From Chara braunii (lineage: Eukaryota; Streptophyta; Charophyceae; Charales; Characeae), in the NCBI GenBank assembly GCA_003427395.1, contig BFEA01000139.1, forward strand, positions 1,788,158 to 1,808,234: DNA of 20,077 nucleotides, in the 5' to 3' direction. This document shows, one piece after another, positions 1 through 7,829 of this stretch. The notes below the pieces were generated by a model. The model was not told the DNA's origin. It saw only the letters and a program-made list of their open reading frames with translations, and did not search any database. The translations under genes and the position numbers were made by a program. Within the stretch, counting starts at the first letter, position 1. Each line of letters starts with the position of its first letter.

Positions 1-611
1 ATGTTATGGAAAAAAACTAAACTAAACAACATTTGCCTGGGCACTAAACCCAAATTTTTTACCAAATTTGAATTAAAAATCAAATACAGAAAATAAACAC
101 TTTGATAAAAATAAGAAAAAATAAAAAGAGAATTAAAATGAGTGAGTGTGCGAGCACCTTTTCGACACCACCATCTTTGCCGATTTTTTTTTTTTTTGGC
201 ATTGAAAAATGCCCTAAAAATTTACAAATATATAGTTTACATAATCAATAACTCATTAAAAAGTTTTCAAAAAATAATACATTTTGTTTTGCCCCGAAAT
301 AAAGTGAAAACAAAAAGTTAAAAGTGAAACAAAACAAAATAGTCAGTGGGCGAGCATGTTTTGACACCCCCGTCTTTGACGATTTTTAATGTTTTTTTGC
401 CTTAGCAAAATGACTTCAAAATTTATAGGCGTGTAGGTTACATCATAGAGCACTAAAAAAAGAGAATTCAGAAACAAAAACTTATTTTTAGGCCCCGAAA
501 ACGTTTTTGGCGGGGGCCGAACCTCGAGGTGTTTGGCCCCCGAACGGGACCCCGAATGCCCGAACGTTCGGGGGCCAGCTCGGGGGCCCTCGAACGTTTG
601 GTCAGGTAACC

Positions 612-614
<3 letters not shown>
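1..614. repeat. Family X repeat, right-hand part (possible non-autonomous DNA transposon)
   Basis: AT-rich repeat sharing its whole architecture with 18920-19632. It contains two units about 200 bp apart, each with a conserved line reading roughly AGTGAGTGGGCGAGCA followed by a TTTGACACCACCATCTTTG-like run (near 141 and 341). A GC-rich subterminal zone follows (495-600) with repeated CGAACG/CGTTCG motifs, and the repeat ends at CAGGTAACCCTG immediately before a TA tract. The reverse complement of this end begins CAGGGTT, matching the start of the copy at 19955. Terminal CAGGG and subterminal repeated motifs are typical of DNA transposons such as hAT, but no transposase is seen. The left end lies outside the window. 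The assignment as a transposon is inference; the repeat relationship is seen directly. Confidence 0.55.
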
Positions 615-655
<41 letters not shown>

Positions 656-674
656 GTATATATATATATATACA
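615..674. repeat. (TA)n microsatellite
   Basis: About 60 bp of almost pure TA, interrupted once by ACGTA near 654. It directly abuts the end of the family X copy, as TA tracts also abut the X copies at 19633 and 19955. Confidence 0.95.
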
Positions 675-679
675 CAAAT

Positions 680-978
680 AGAGAGCCAGAGATAGAGAGA
701 GAGACACTCACTCACACAAATGCACAACCAAAGGTACATTGTATTTTTGCCTTTAACATATCACTTGTGACTCAACGTACTACGTACCTTATCTTTCTAC
801 AAAATATTTATTGTCTAAGGATTTTGAGGTTGTTTAATACATCAATTATAACTCCACGTACTACGTACCTTGCCTTTCTACGTAATAATGATTTTGTTGT
901 CTTAGGATTTTCTGATTGTTGGATTGCAGTTAATATTATTGTCAATTTTGATCATTTCAGGATCGGTAGGGACAAGAG
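680..978. repeat. Family Y repeat: hairpin plus two ~81-bp direct units
   Basis: After a short GA tract (680-706) comes CAAAGGTACATTG, then two copies of a ~41-bp core (near 760 and 841) both containing ACGTACTACGTACCTT followed by TCTTTCTAC-like or CCTTTCTAC-like sequence. The start (AAGGTACATTGT) is an imperfect inverted repeat of the ACTACGTACCTT that follows. The same arrangement, also right after a GA tract, occurs at 18388-18550, where the inverted repeat is perfect over 12 bp. No coding capacity is evident. The stretch ends at a library adapter, so its natural right boundary is unknown. Confidence 0.55.
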
Positions 979-1016
979 CTGTCTCTTATACACATCTAGA
1001 TGTGTATAAGAGACAG
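979..1016. other. Nextera/Tn5 mosaic-end mate-pair junction (library artefact)
   Basis: CTGTCTCTTATACACATCT at 979-997 is the 19-bp Tn5 mosaic end, and it is followed with no spacer by its exact reverse complement at 998-1016. This 38-bp head-to-head arrangement is what remains after tagmented ends are circularised in Nextera mate-pair libraries. It is not expected in a natural genome. The flanking sequences may come from two genomic places several kilobases apart. Confidence 0.97.
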
Positions 1017-2388
1017 GTGTGTGTGCTTGCAGGTGCCACAGCATTTGCTTTTCGTACAAGTGACTGCTGCTGATGCTTGGCATTTTTCACTAGAGCTCTT
1101 GTAGCTCTGGTGTAGTCCAGGCCTACCAATTGGCAGCCAAGTGGTTGTGCCGTTGCTTTGATATTTTCTGAGGGCCCTTCGTCTTTCGTCCTCTGTATGA
1201 ATTGATTGATGTGTTTGTGCTTTTATCTGTTATTTACAAGGTGTGATGATTTCTGGCATGGCAGCCTGTTTGTGGTATGTGCAGGGCAGGGCAGCAAAAG
1301 CTCATGGTAGGGCCCTAGAAAGGCCCACAAGTAAAGGGCTGCCACTAGTAGTGGTAAAAGTTTTGGTGCATCAAAAGTGTTATTGGGTGAGACCAACGCT
1401 AAAAGAAAAAGATGCTGCAGGCACATGTACTGTTGCTGTGGGCAGTCGGTTGCCATATTCCGAGGGCAGGTGTTCGGCAGGCATGACTGTTGCGGACGCG
1501 CTCGTACGCGCAAAAGAAGTCAAGTCAAACGAGGAGAGGTCCCCATGATTGATTTGAGAATTTGATTTTCTCATCGTGGTGTCAGTGGTAGCTAATGATC
1601 CTGCGTGTCCCGATCCAATCCTAGTCTAGTCTGGTCTACTGTAGCAAGAACACACAGCAGCGAGCAGGTGATCGACTTGGAGCGGTTATTGCTTTTGGAT
1701 GAGGTTTGCATCAGAGGGCTGTGAGATGTCTGAAGAGAGGGGAGAACATCATCGTGCAGTGGATGCGGCAAGGTTATTCCTCATGGAGACGAAGTTGCAA
1801 GAGGAAAAAAGGAAAGAAAGAGAAGAGTCGGCAACGTCCTCAACGACCCGGTGTGTACTCTCGATGAATCATGGATGAAGCTGCAACCGACCCACTTGTG
1901 AATACAATCATTGTGAGGAGTCAGGTGGTTGCAAAGAACAACCTTAGGACAAGGGCGGCCCAGTATGGCGAAACATAAAGCTGGTTTACCTAAGTGTAGA
2001 TTTAGGCTCTCAGTGGGGCCCAGGCGTCATTGTACACTGTACACTGTACATATGCTACATAACGAGTAAGGGTACCGCACTTTCTTTTGTCAGAACTCGC
2101 CAGACAAAATGCCGTTCTGAGGGTATACTCACAGTGGGGGGGCTTTTTTCTGGACTCAGCTTCGGACGCCATTCCAGTCAGATGCATCCTCGTCTGGCCG
2201 TTCTTGCAGTCAGATGCTTTTGCCGGAAAGTGCTAGTGTGAGTATGCCCTGCGTCTTCTGACATGATTCTGCAGCATTCTGAAAATAGGAGCATTCTGCA
2301 TATGACAGCTGCCACCTAGACTGCATGGCTCTGCATGCATATTGCTGCAAGGTTGAGTTGATCATCAAGTGTTGAAGGAGAGAAAAAG
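1017..2388. other. No recognisable gene; low-information DNA
   Basis: No family was recognised in any frame. The longest open stretch runs from the ATG at 1246 to 1548 on the plus strand (about 100 residues), but its peptide matches nothing I know. Local curiosities are a short tandem TACACTG repeat at about 2034-2050 and a TTTTGTC...GACAAAA inverted repeat around 2092-2109. Base composition is mixed and there are no clear splice-bounded exons. Confidence 0.4.
1699..1878 (+). CDS. Possible small ORF or exon fragment, Glu/Lys-rich helix
   Basis: An ATG at 1699 opens a 59-codon frame ending at TGA 1876-1878; a second in-frame ATG is at 1726. The peptide contains a strongly charged helical stretch around residues 25-45, including METKLQEEKRKEREES, which could be a coiled coil or the basic tail of a DNA-binding protein exon. 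Nothing else supports it: there is no recognised domain, no homologous copy in the window and no convincing splice sites. An open frame of this length is common by chance, so it is listed only because of the non-random amino-acid pattern. Confidence 0.15.
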   Translation: MRFASEGCEMSEERGEHHRAVDAARLFLMETKLQEEKRKEREESATSSTTRCVLSMNHG

Positions 2389-2452
2389 AAAAGACAAAAA
2401 AAAAAAAAAAAAAAGAAAAAGAAAAAAAGAAGAAAAAGAAAAGGAGGCACAG
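2381..2452. repeat. Purine (A/G) tract
   Basis: Nearly uninterrupted A/G with an A18 run near 2397-2414 and repeated AAAGAAAAAG. It is low-complexity sequence, and the F/S/L-rich frames read from its reverse strand are by-products. Confidence 0.85.
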
Positions 2453-2549
2453 CGAACAAAAAGATAGAGGGGGAGGCAGAGAGGCGCAAAGGGGTCCAGA
2501 AAAGGAACGAAGAGAAGAACACAGAAACATCAAGAAAACGGTGTGTTGA

Positions 2550-2732
2550 CAGCCGAAAAAAGAGCTAGAAGCTAGTGTGGCCAGCGTTGCAGCTGTTTTC
2601 GATGGAAAGTGGAAGGCCTCCCAGGTATGTGCCAGGGGGGAAGGGGGAGGGGGAGGGGGCCGAGGCCAGGACAGATTTCTGACCTTCGTTTGTCAGACCT
2701 GCCATATCTTTTGGAACCTCAAAGAGAACTGA
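2550..2732 (+). other. Unknown CxxC peptide unit 1 (open frame, no ATG)
   Basis: A frame open from just after the stop at 2547-2549 to TGA at 2730-2732 encodes about 60 residues. Its second half reads DGKWKASQVC, then a Gly/Arg-rich linker, then FVCQTCHIFWNL. It resembles the frame at 2758-2961, which reads FGKWKSPHVC, then a linker, then MYCQSCQNILKL. The shared pattern is G-K-W-K-x3-V-C, about 20-25 residues, then C-Q-[ST]-C. Three cysteines spaced this way could bind zinc, but I do not recognise the family. There is no start codon in the open part, so it may be an exon or a degraded copy. Nucleotide similarity between the units is also visible. Confidence 0.3.
2635..2659 (+). promoter_or_regulatory. 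G-quadruplex candidate
   Basis: Four G runs (G6, G5, G5, G5) are separated by loops of AA, A and A. This fits the standard G-quadruplex pattern with very short loops. In the open frame of the surrounding peptide unit it encodes a glycine-rich linker. Any function is unknown. Confidence 0.6.
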
Positions 2733-2757
2733 AAATAGACAGATTTGAAGAGAAAAG

Positions 2758-2961
2758 TTGAACTACTATGGCAATCGTGTGGTCACCAATGTGGAATGCT
2801 TTGGAAAGTGGAAATCTCCCCACGTATGCGGGCTTATCGGGACATTGCCAGCTCATCCTCGAGCCATGTATTGTCAGAGCTGCCAAAATATTCTGAAGCT
2901 GCGCGGAAAAGTCAGAAAACAGTATAACGAGAAAGTTGACATCAGACAAGACGGTGCATGA
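2758..2961 (+). other. Unknown CxxC peptide unit 2 (open frame, no ATG start)
   Basis: An open frame of 67 residues ends at TGA 2959-2961, with no in-frame ATG near its beginning (the first codon is TTG). It carries a cysteine before the GKWK motif, then SPHVCG at about residues 20-25, MYCQSCQ at about 40-46, and a basic tail (KLRGKVRKQ). The order C...W-K...V-C...C-x2-C parallels the frame at 2550-2732, about 200 bp upstream. The matching bases and matching peptide suggest an ancient duplication of a small zinc-finger-like exon. It could equally be a non-coding direct repeat that happens to stay open. No known family was recognised. Confidence 0.3.
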
Positions 2962-4245
2962 ATGAACACGGCAACAGGTAAAAGACAGGCAATATCAAAT
3001 ATAGAGAGAGAGGAAAGAACAGAGGAGGCGAGGAGGCGATTGGCCCTCAGATTCTTGTATTATTATTATGATATGATATGAAAACAAAGGAAACTGTTAC
3101 ATAACACGAATGCGCCGTCCAGGTCGTATAGATGCGGAAATGGGGAGAAGAGCTGCAATGCCACCACCTGATTAAGAAAAAGCAAGAAAAGAGCTTAGCA
3201 TGGCCCCTGCATGGGAATGACACTTAGTAGAAATCAGAAAATAACCAGAATAGGACCAGAAAATGGTGGTTATGCAAATGGTGGCCCGTGTCAACCTTTG
3301 GACGATGGCACGACTGAGAATTGGTGGGACCTGCAATAGTTGTTTGGAACATTCGGGAGGGGCGTGGTACGATTGAGAAATGATGGAGATAGTAGTACAA
3401 CATCTCTAGCCGCCTCTGTCATTGGGATTTCCCATCATTCTGTTTCAAGTAGCCTCTTTTCCTTCTTCTTGGCCATACTCCCCTCCATTGTTGTCGGCGG
3501 GCAGCACTCCGTGGCGTACACAACGGTGAGGAGGTGGTGGATGAAAGCAGGGCAGTGAAGAGGCAGCAAGTAGTTCAGAGGGGCCACTGGTGAATTAAGT
3601 TCAAGTTAGTTCACTTGTGTAGCGCCTTGGAAGAGGTGGATTAGAAAATCTACATGCTAAAGAGTTCGCGAGGTCTTGTGTCGTGTCGACAGATCATGTG
3701 GTCACGGATTGTGCACAGCGAAAGACGCGCTGAGCAAGCGTTTCCCGTTTTTTCACTGTTGGGAATGCGAGATTTTAATGCGGGAAGGGAATCTTTGACT
3801 CTGGGACCCATTGACCAATCCCTGTCTCAACAGGCGGAAAAGGAAAGAGGATTACTGAAAGGGGATTCTATGGTGAGCAGTAATCGGGTCTCTTATCATG
3901 GTCAGAGTGCACCTCCTCCCCTACCCTTCTCTCAAATCCACCTTGCACTACCTACCTACCTACCACTGCTCCTCAGTCTTTACAGGGGCCCTCTGCATTC
4001 TTGCATCCATCTTGAAATGTATTTAATATAATCATTAAGTGAACCAGGTGCAAATTGTTGTGCTTCAGAAATCTGGGCGCGTGAACGCGTCAGAGAAAAA
4101 TGGCTGGGAAAGGTACTGGTGGTTGGAAAGACAATGAAAATACAGCAAATAATATCTGAAGGTGCAGCCACAGGTTTGGAAGGGTCCTGAATCGTCAGAT
4201 TTAAATCACAAAGAGGTGGCTGACTAAGATCCTTTGCCTTTTTCA
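2962..4245. other. No recognisable gene
   Basis: Plus-strand open frames such as 3654-4031 (about 125 codons) give peptides without recognisable domains. There is a short TTATTATTATGATATGATATG tract near 3058 and a weak direct repeat around 3305 and 3363 (GGCACGACTGAGAATTGG versus GGTACGATTGAGAAATGA). Nothing else stands out. Confidence 0.4.
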
Positions 4246-4433
4246 GGTAGCATTGATTGCTCCCTGAGGAGGACTGACGTTCTGGCGAGTAGCCGGTAAG
4301 CCGTGTCGTCCGTTGTCTCTAAAAGGTCAAAAAGTTCTCCTGCGTGATGCGGTCGGGAGGGCCCTCGCTCGTGCGGGGGCCGATGTGCTCGACACTGTAG
4401 AACTTCAGTCGTTGCAATTCCGGACCAACTTAG
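4246..4433. other. Ambiguous exon-like segment
   Basis: A pyrimidine tract ending CCTTTTTCAG just before 4247 resembles a splice acceptor, and TTAG/GTACAC near 4432 resembles a donor. Between them the plus frame from 4268 stays open and reads KVLLRDAVGRALARAGADVL. The minus strand is also open over the same bases and reads HHAGELFDLLETTDDTAYRLLAR. Both look protein-like, which is common in GC-rich DNA, so neither strand can be chosen. No family was recognised. Confidence 0.2.
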
Positions 4434-4499
4434 GTACACTCACAAAGGAACGCACAACGGAAGTCTACCCTATTGTGCATTTTAACATATACTTCACCA

Positions 4500-4640
4500 A
4501 AAACCCTACCTCATGTACATCCCATCGCCCACCCTGTCCCCGCCCTTCCCCCCTTAGGACGGCACCCACGTCCCCTCTCACCTCCACTGCTTCCAGCGCC
4601 CCTCCCCCCTTCGCTCCCGCATCACTTCCGCCCCTGTGAC
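4500..4640. repeat. C/T-rich low-complexity tract
   Basis: Dominated by CCC, CCT and TCC with few purines. The proline/serine frames here are a composition effect. Confidence 0.6.
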
Positions 4641-4819
4641 CTGCGGAGCATGCTCCTCGGAAGAACAACTGAGGCAGGGGCTTAGCAGTAGGGACCGAGT
4701 GAGTCATGCTCCACAGGTCGTCAACCGAGCCTGAGTACTACTTGCTGCTGCACAAAAGGGGACATGGGGGTTGTTCAGCTGGGGCGCAGCATGGGGACAA
4801 AAGTGGCAACAAAGGGCAT

Positions 4820-4952
4820 ACTCCCCCTGGAACAGGGGCCGAGGGGATGACCCACCACGACAAGAGAGACATCCGCCAACGGCATTGCCAGGGACAAGCG
4901 GGTTCAGGTTGACAAGGGACAGACTCCCCTTGGAACAGAGGCCGAGGGGATG
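4820..4952. repeat. Pair of 30-bp direct repeats, ~103 bp period
   Basis: Positions 4820-4849 and 4923-4952 both read ACTCCCC[CT]TGGAACAG, then [AG]GGCCGAGGGGATG. They differ at only two positions. Each can fold on itself (CCCCT...AGGGG). They lie just upstream of the plus-strand SINE-like copy and could be its 5' part. Confidence 0.7.
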
Positions 4953-5056
4953 GGGCCTGAGTGGCTTGAGGGGTAAAAGAGGCAGCGAAGAGGTTGTAGG
5001 AAAGCCAGAGTCTCCTGATCTGTCGAAAACTTTGTGCTGACAGCAATCTTTGTATC

Positions 5057-5243
5057 ATGAGGGACGCTGGACCCGTTTTCCAGTGGTGCAGCTCCCCACC
5101 AATAGATGAAGGACCCGTCTTCCAACCGTGGACCACTTGGGGAGCAGAGATGAGCGGTTGTTTTTTGAATTGGCACTTCACCCAACCCATCCACATTTTT
5201 TCAAGTACAACCCGCCCTCAAAAAAAAAAAAAAAAAAAAAAAA
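5057..5243 (+). mobile_element. SINE-like poly(A) retroelement, copy D
   Basis: The plus strand contains GGGACGCTGGACCCGTTTTC followed by CAG...CTCCCCACCAATAGATG and ends in A24 (5220-5243). The reverse complement of the same core occurs next to T-rich tails at 5440-5500, 6558-6618 and 7930-7985. A shared body, a homopolymer tail and both orientations are the signs of a non-LTR-type retroposon (SINE, or the 3' end of a LINE). The 5' boundary is not defined, no reverse transcriptase is seen, and tRNA-like A/B boxes were not convincing. Confidence 0.5.
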
Positions 5244-5391
5244 TCTCAAGGTGACCCAACCCACCCAAGTGTATTTTTGAAATTTTCCTCCCACACCCAA
5301 TCCCGCCCGTTACAAAACCAAAACATTCACCCTGACCCACCCGCGAGAACAAGAACAAAATCACCCGCCCGCACCCGGATTATTTTCAACC

Positions 5392-5629
5392 CTTTTTTTT
5401 TTTCTTTTCCTTTTCTTTTTTTTTGGGACAAATGCCCCAGTCTATTCGTGGGGAGCAGCATGTGCTGGGAACCGGGCCCAGCGTCCCGTATAGAGTTGCA
5501 CAAGTCATTTGAGATGCCGGGGCCATTACCCGGCTTCGGTTGAGAATCAATCTGAGAACTACTGAAGAAATTCAAGAGCATTAAAGGAGAGGATAAAAAA
5601 CTATGAATGACTACTCACCTCTCAGAACC
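5392..5629 (-). mobile_element. SINE-like element, copy A (minus strand)
   Basis: A T-rich start (5392-5424) is the complement of a 3' A tail. The body carries the conserved core (TCTATTCGTGGGGAGCAGCA, then GGGCCCAGCGTCCCGTATA), which relates it to copies C and D. The right-hand boundary is uncertain; sequence up to the CCTAG at 5630 may include host DNA. A divergent relative of its last 60 bp occurs at 16755-16800. Confidence 0.45.
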
Positions 5630-5634
5630 CCTAG

Positions 5635-6262
5635 TGTGGCATTCTGAGCCACATGGGCCCCAGTTAGGGCCCGGTTCCGAATAGGCAGGGTAGGCCTAAG
5701 GGGACGACGGGTCAGACGAGGCCCAGATAGGCCAGGACCACTGCTCTTATCAGCACCACTAACACTGACGGGGGCGTGTGGTTGGACCACGGCGGTTCAG
5801 GCAGGCCAGGGGTAGAGGCCCAGGCCAACGGCCACAAGGCCGGTACCGGTCCAGCATAGGACCTACCGGCGGCACAGTTTCAGAGGCTGCCGCATTTAGG
5901 CGCCAAATCCAGTTTCGAATCTGGACCGTCGATCAGATCAACGGTCCAGGCCGGTCGGTACCAGCAGGTAGGAGGCCGGCCCAGCACTACAAAAGGCTGG
6001 GTACCAGCCTCAGTAGTGGGTTAGTATGGACAGAAAGTTAGTTAGTCTTCAGGAGTAGCGCAACATTCCAGCGTTAGTTCGATTAGCGCAGGGCTGCAGC
6101 ATAGCGAGGAGCAGCGAGGAGAGCCGGAGTTCAGCGGCCGAGAGGATTAGCACAGCATTGGGCGCAGCGCCAGCTACCGGCCCAGCCCCCTTGCAGCGCC
6201 ATAGCTACCGTGCCAGGTGCCAGGGAGGAAGGCTTCGCCTTCTCTCCCTCATCTTCCTCCAC

Positions 6263-6324
<62 letters not shown>

Positions 6325-6339
6325 CTGCCTTCTCAGTCT
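5635..6339 (+). mobile_element. 5' LTR fragment in the duplicated block
   Basis: Identical to 6753-7457, the first 705 bp of the 5' LTR, starting TGTGGC directly after CCTAG (5630-5634) and stopping after the CT repeat at the 'n'. It has no internal region of its own. It is best explained as part of the (probably artefactual) tandem duplication rather than as an independent solo LTR. Confidence 0.8.
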
Positions 6340-6340
6340 N
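6340..6340. other. Assembly gap base (n) at a duplication junction
   Basis: A single n lies between ...CTTCTCAGTCT and an A21 run, exactly where duplication unit 1 ends and unit 2 begins. Other ambiguous bases occur at 15774, 15776 and 15780, next to the CT repeat of the 3' LTR. Confidence 0.95.
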
Positions 6341-6747
6341 AAAAAAAAAAAAAAAAAAAAATCTCAAGGTGACCCAACCCACCCAAGTGTATTTTTGAAA
6401 TTTTCCTCCCACACCCAATCCCGCCCGTCACCCGTACAAAACATTCACCCTGACCCACCCACACCCGCGAGAACAAAATTACCCGCCCGCACCCGGTACC
6501 TAATTATTTTCAACCCTTTTTTTTTTTCTTTTCTTTTTTTTTGGGACAAATGCCCCAGTCTATTCGTGGGGAGCAGCATGTGCTGGGAACCGGGCCCAGC
6601 GTCCCGTATAGAGTTGCACAAGTCATTTGAGATGCCGGGGCCATTACCCGGCTTCGGTTGAGAATCAATCTGAGAACTACTGAAGAAATTCAAGAGCATT
6701 AAAGGAGAGGATAAAAAACTATGAATGACTACTCACCTCTCAGAACC

Positions 6748-6752
6748 CCTAG
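6748..6752. repeat. Target-site duplication CCTAG, left
   Basis: CCTAG immediately precedes the LTR start TGTGGC and is repeated at 16373-16377 immediately after the 3' LTR end GCAACA. A 5-bp duplication is the usual size for Ty3/gypsy integration. Confidence 0.85.
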
Positions 6753-6957
6753 TGTGGCATTCTGAGCCACATGGGCCCCAGTTAGGGCCCGGTTCCGAAT
6801 AGGCAGGGTAGGCCTAAGGGGACGACGGGTCAGACGAGGCCCAGATAGGCCAGGACCACTGCTCTTATCAGCACCACTAACACTGACGGGGGCGTGTGGT
6901 TGGACCACGGCGGTTCAGGCAGGCCAGGGGTAGAGGCCCAGGCCAACGGCCACAAGG

Positions 6958-7136
6958 CCGGTACCGGTCCAGCATAGGACCTACCGGCGGCACAGTTTCA
7001 GAGGCTGCCGCATTTAGGCGCCAAATCCAGTTTCGAATCTGGACCGTCGATCAGATCAACGGTCCAGGCCGGTCGGTACCAGCAGGTAGGAGGCCGGCCC
7101 AGCACTACAAAAGGCTGGGTACCAGCCTCAGTAGTG
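6958..7136 (+). promoter_or_regulatory. Cluster of three inverted repeats and a TATA-like box in the LTR
   Basis: Hairpin 1 (6958-6987): CCGGTA-CC-GGTCC pairs with GGACC-TACCGG. Hairpin 2 (7040-7066): TGGACCGT pairs with ACGGTCCA around an 11-nt loop. Hairpin 3 (7103-7136): CACTAC-aaa-AGGCTGG-gta-CCAGCCT-ca-GTAGTG. TACAAAAG, a possible TATA element, lies inside hairpin 3. Hairpin 3 is intact in the 3' LTR at 15508-15541. The position fits a promoter and transcript start, but that role is inferred. Confidence 0.55.
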
Positions 7137-7380
7137 GGTTAGTATGGACAGAAAGTTAGTTAGTCTTCAGGAGTAGCGCAACATTCCAGCGTTAGTTCGA
7201 TTAGCGCAGGGCTGCAGCATAGCGAGGAGCAGCGAGGAGAGCCGGAGTTCAGCGGCCGAGAGGATTAGCACAGCATTGGGCGCAGCGCCAGCTACCGGCC
7301 CAGCCCCCTTGCAGCGCCATAGCTACCGTGCCAGGTGCCAGGGAGGAAGGCTTCGCCTTCTCTCCCTCATCTTCCTCCAC

Positions 7381-7382
<2 letters not shown>

Positions 7383-7439
<57 letters not shown>
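7383..7439. repeat. (CT)28 microsatellite in the LTR
   Basis: Uninterrupted CT repeat also present at 6265-6321 in the duplicated block and at 15782-15830 in the 3' LTR (with ambiguous bases beside it). Its presence in every LTR copy shows that it belongs to the element, probably in the transcribed leader. Confidence 0.95.
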
Positions 7440-7442
<3 letters not shown>

Positions 7443-7829
7443 CTGCCTTCTCAGTCTAAGTCTACTCCTGGGTTCTCCTATGGGACAACTATGAATATGA
7501 AAGATGGTTACGAATTCTTATGACATTGGGAACAGCGACATCGGGACTATAGGTTGAGGACTACTTGGGGGATCTGATTTCATCTTCCTTCCGGAGATGT
7601 ACTTGACATTGTGAGATCGATATCTGAGACATTGTGAGACATTGTATTCGTGACAGTTCGGATTTTCGCCACTTCTGACACTTCAAGATACTATCTTTGG
7701 AAACATTGAGTTGACGTCATCTTCCCTCTCCTCCTCCCTTCGTCTCTCTCCTCCCTCCATTCGTCTGTGGATGATCTCAGACCCTGGCCTTCGTCTATGT
7801 CTACGGCCAGGGCTTTCACACCCCCGATG

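Larger units (their letters stand above)
5220..6339. repeat. Tandem duplication, unit 1
   Basis: Matches 6341-7457 at a constant offset of 1,118 bp. From 5425 to 6339 (915 bp) I found no difference from 6543-7457, including an equal 28-unit CT repeat. Only the 181-bp low-complexity part at 5244-5424 differs. The unit contains a poly(A) tract, a C-rich stretch, SINE-like copy A, one CCTAG and the first 705 bp of the 5' LTR. It ends at the single 'n' at 6340. Confidence 0.9.
6341..7457. repeat. Tandem duplication, unit 2
   Basis: Second copy of 5220-6339, which continues uninterrupted into the rest of the 5' LTR. It includes SINE-like copy B on the minus strand (about 6510-6747). This unit is the one physically continuous with the retrotransposon. 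Confidence 0.9.

Noticed and set aside
343-711. Tyr/Ile-rich open frames over the TA tract
   Set aside because: Alternating YI residues come from TATATA repeats, not from a gene.
533-1009. 158-codon open frame on the plus strand
   Set aside because: It reads through a TA repeat and into the sequencing adapter; its C-terminus is adapter translation and its start is in repeat DNA.
5778-6041. 87-codon open frame repeated at 6896-7159
   Set aside because: It is identical only because of the duplication, lies in LTR U3, and is not maintained in the 3' LTR.
5635-6339. Independent second LTR or solo LTR insertion
   Set aside because: It has the same flanking CCTAG and the same upstream sequence as the real 5' LTR, so it belongs to the tandem duplication.
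6131-6661. Open frames with long Ser-Leu or Arg-Glu repeats
   Set aside because: They translate the CT microsatellite and cross the n at 6340.
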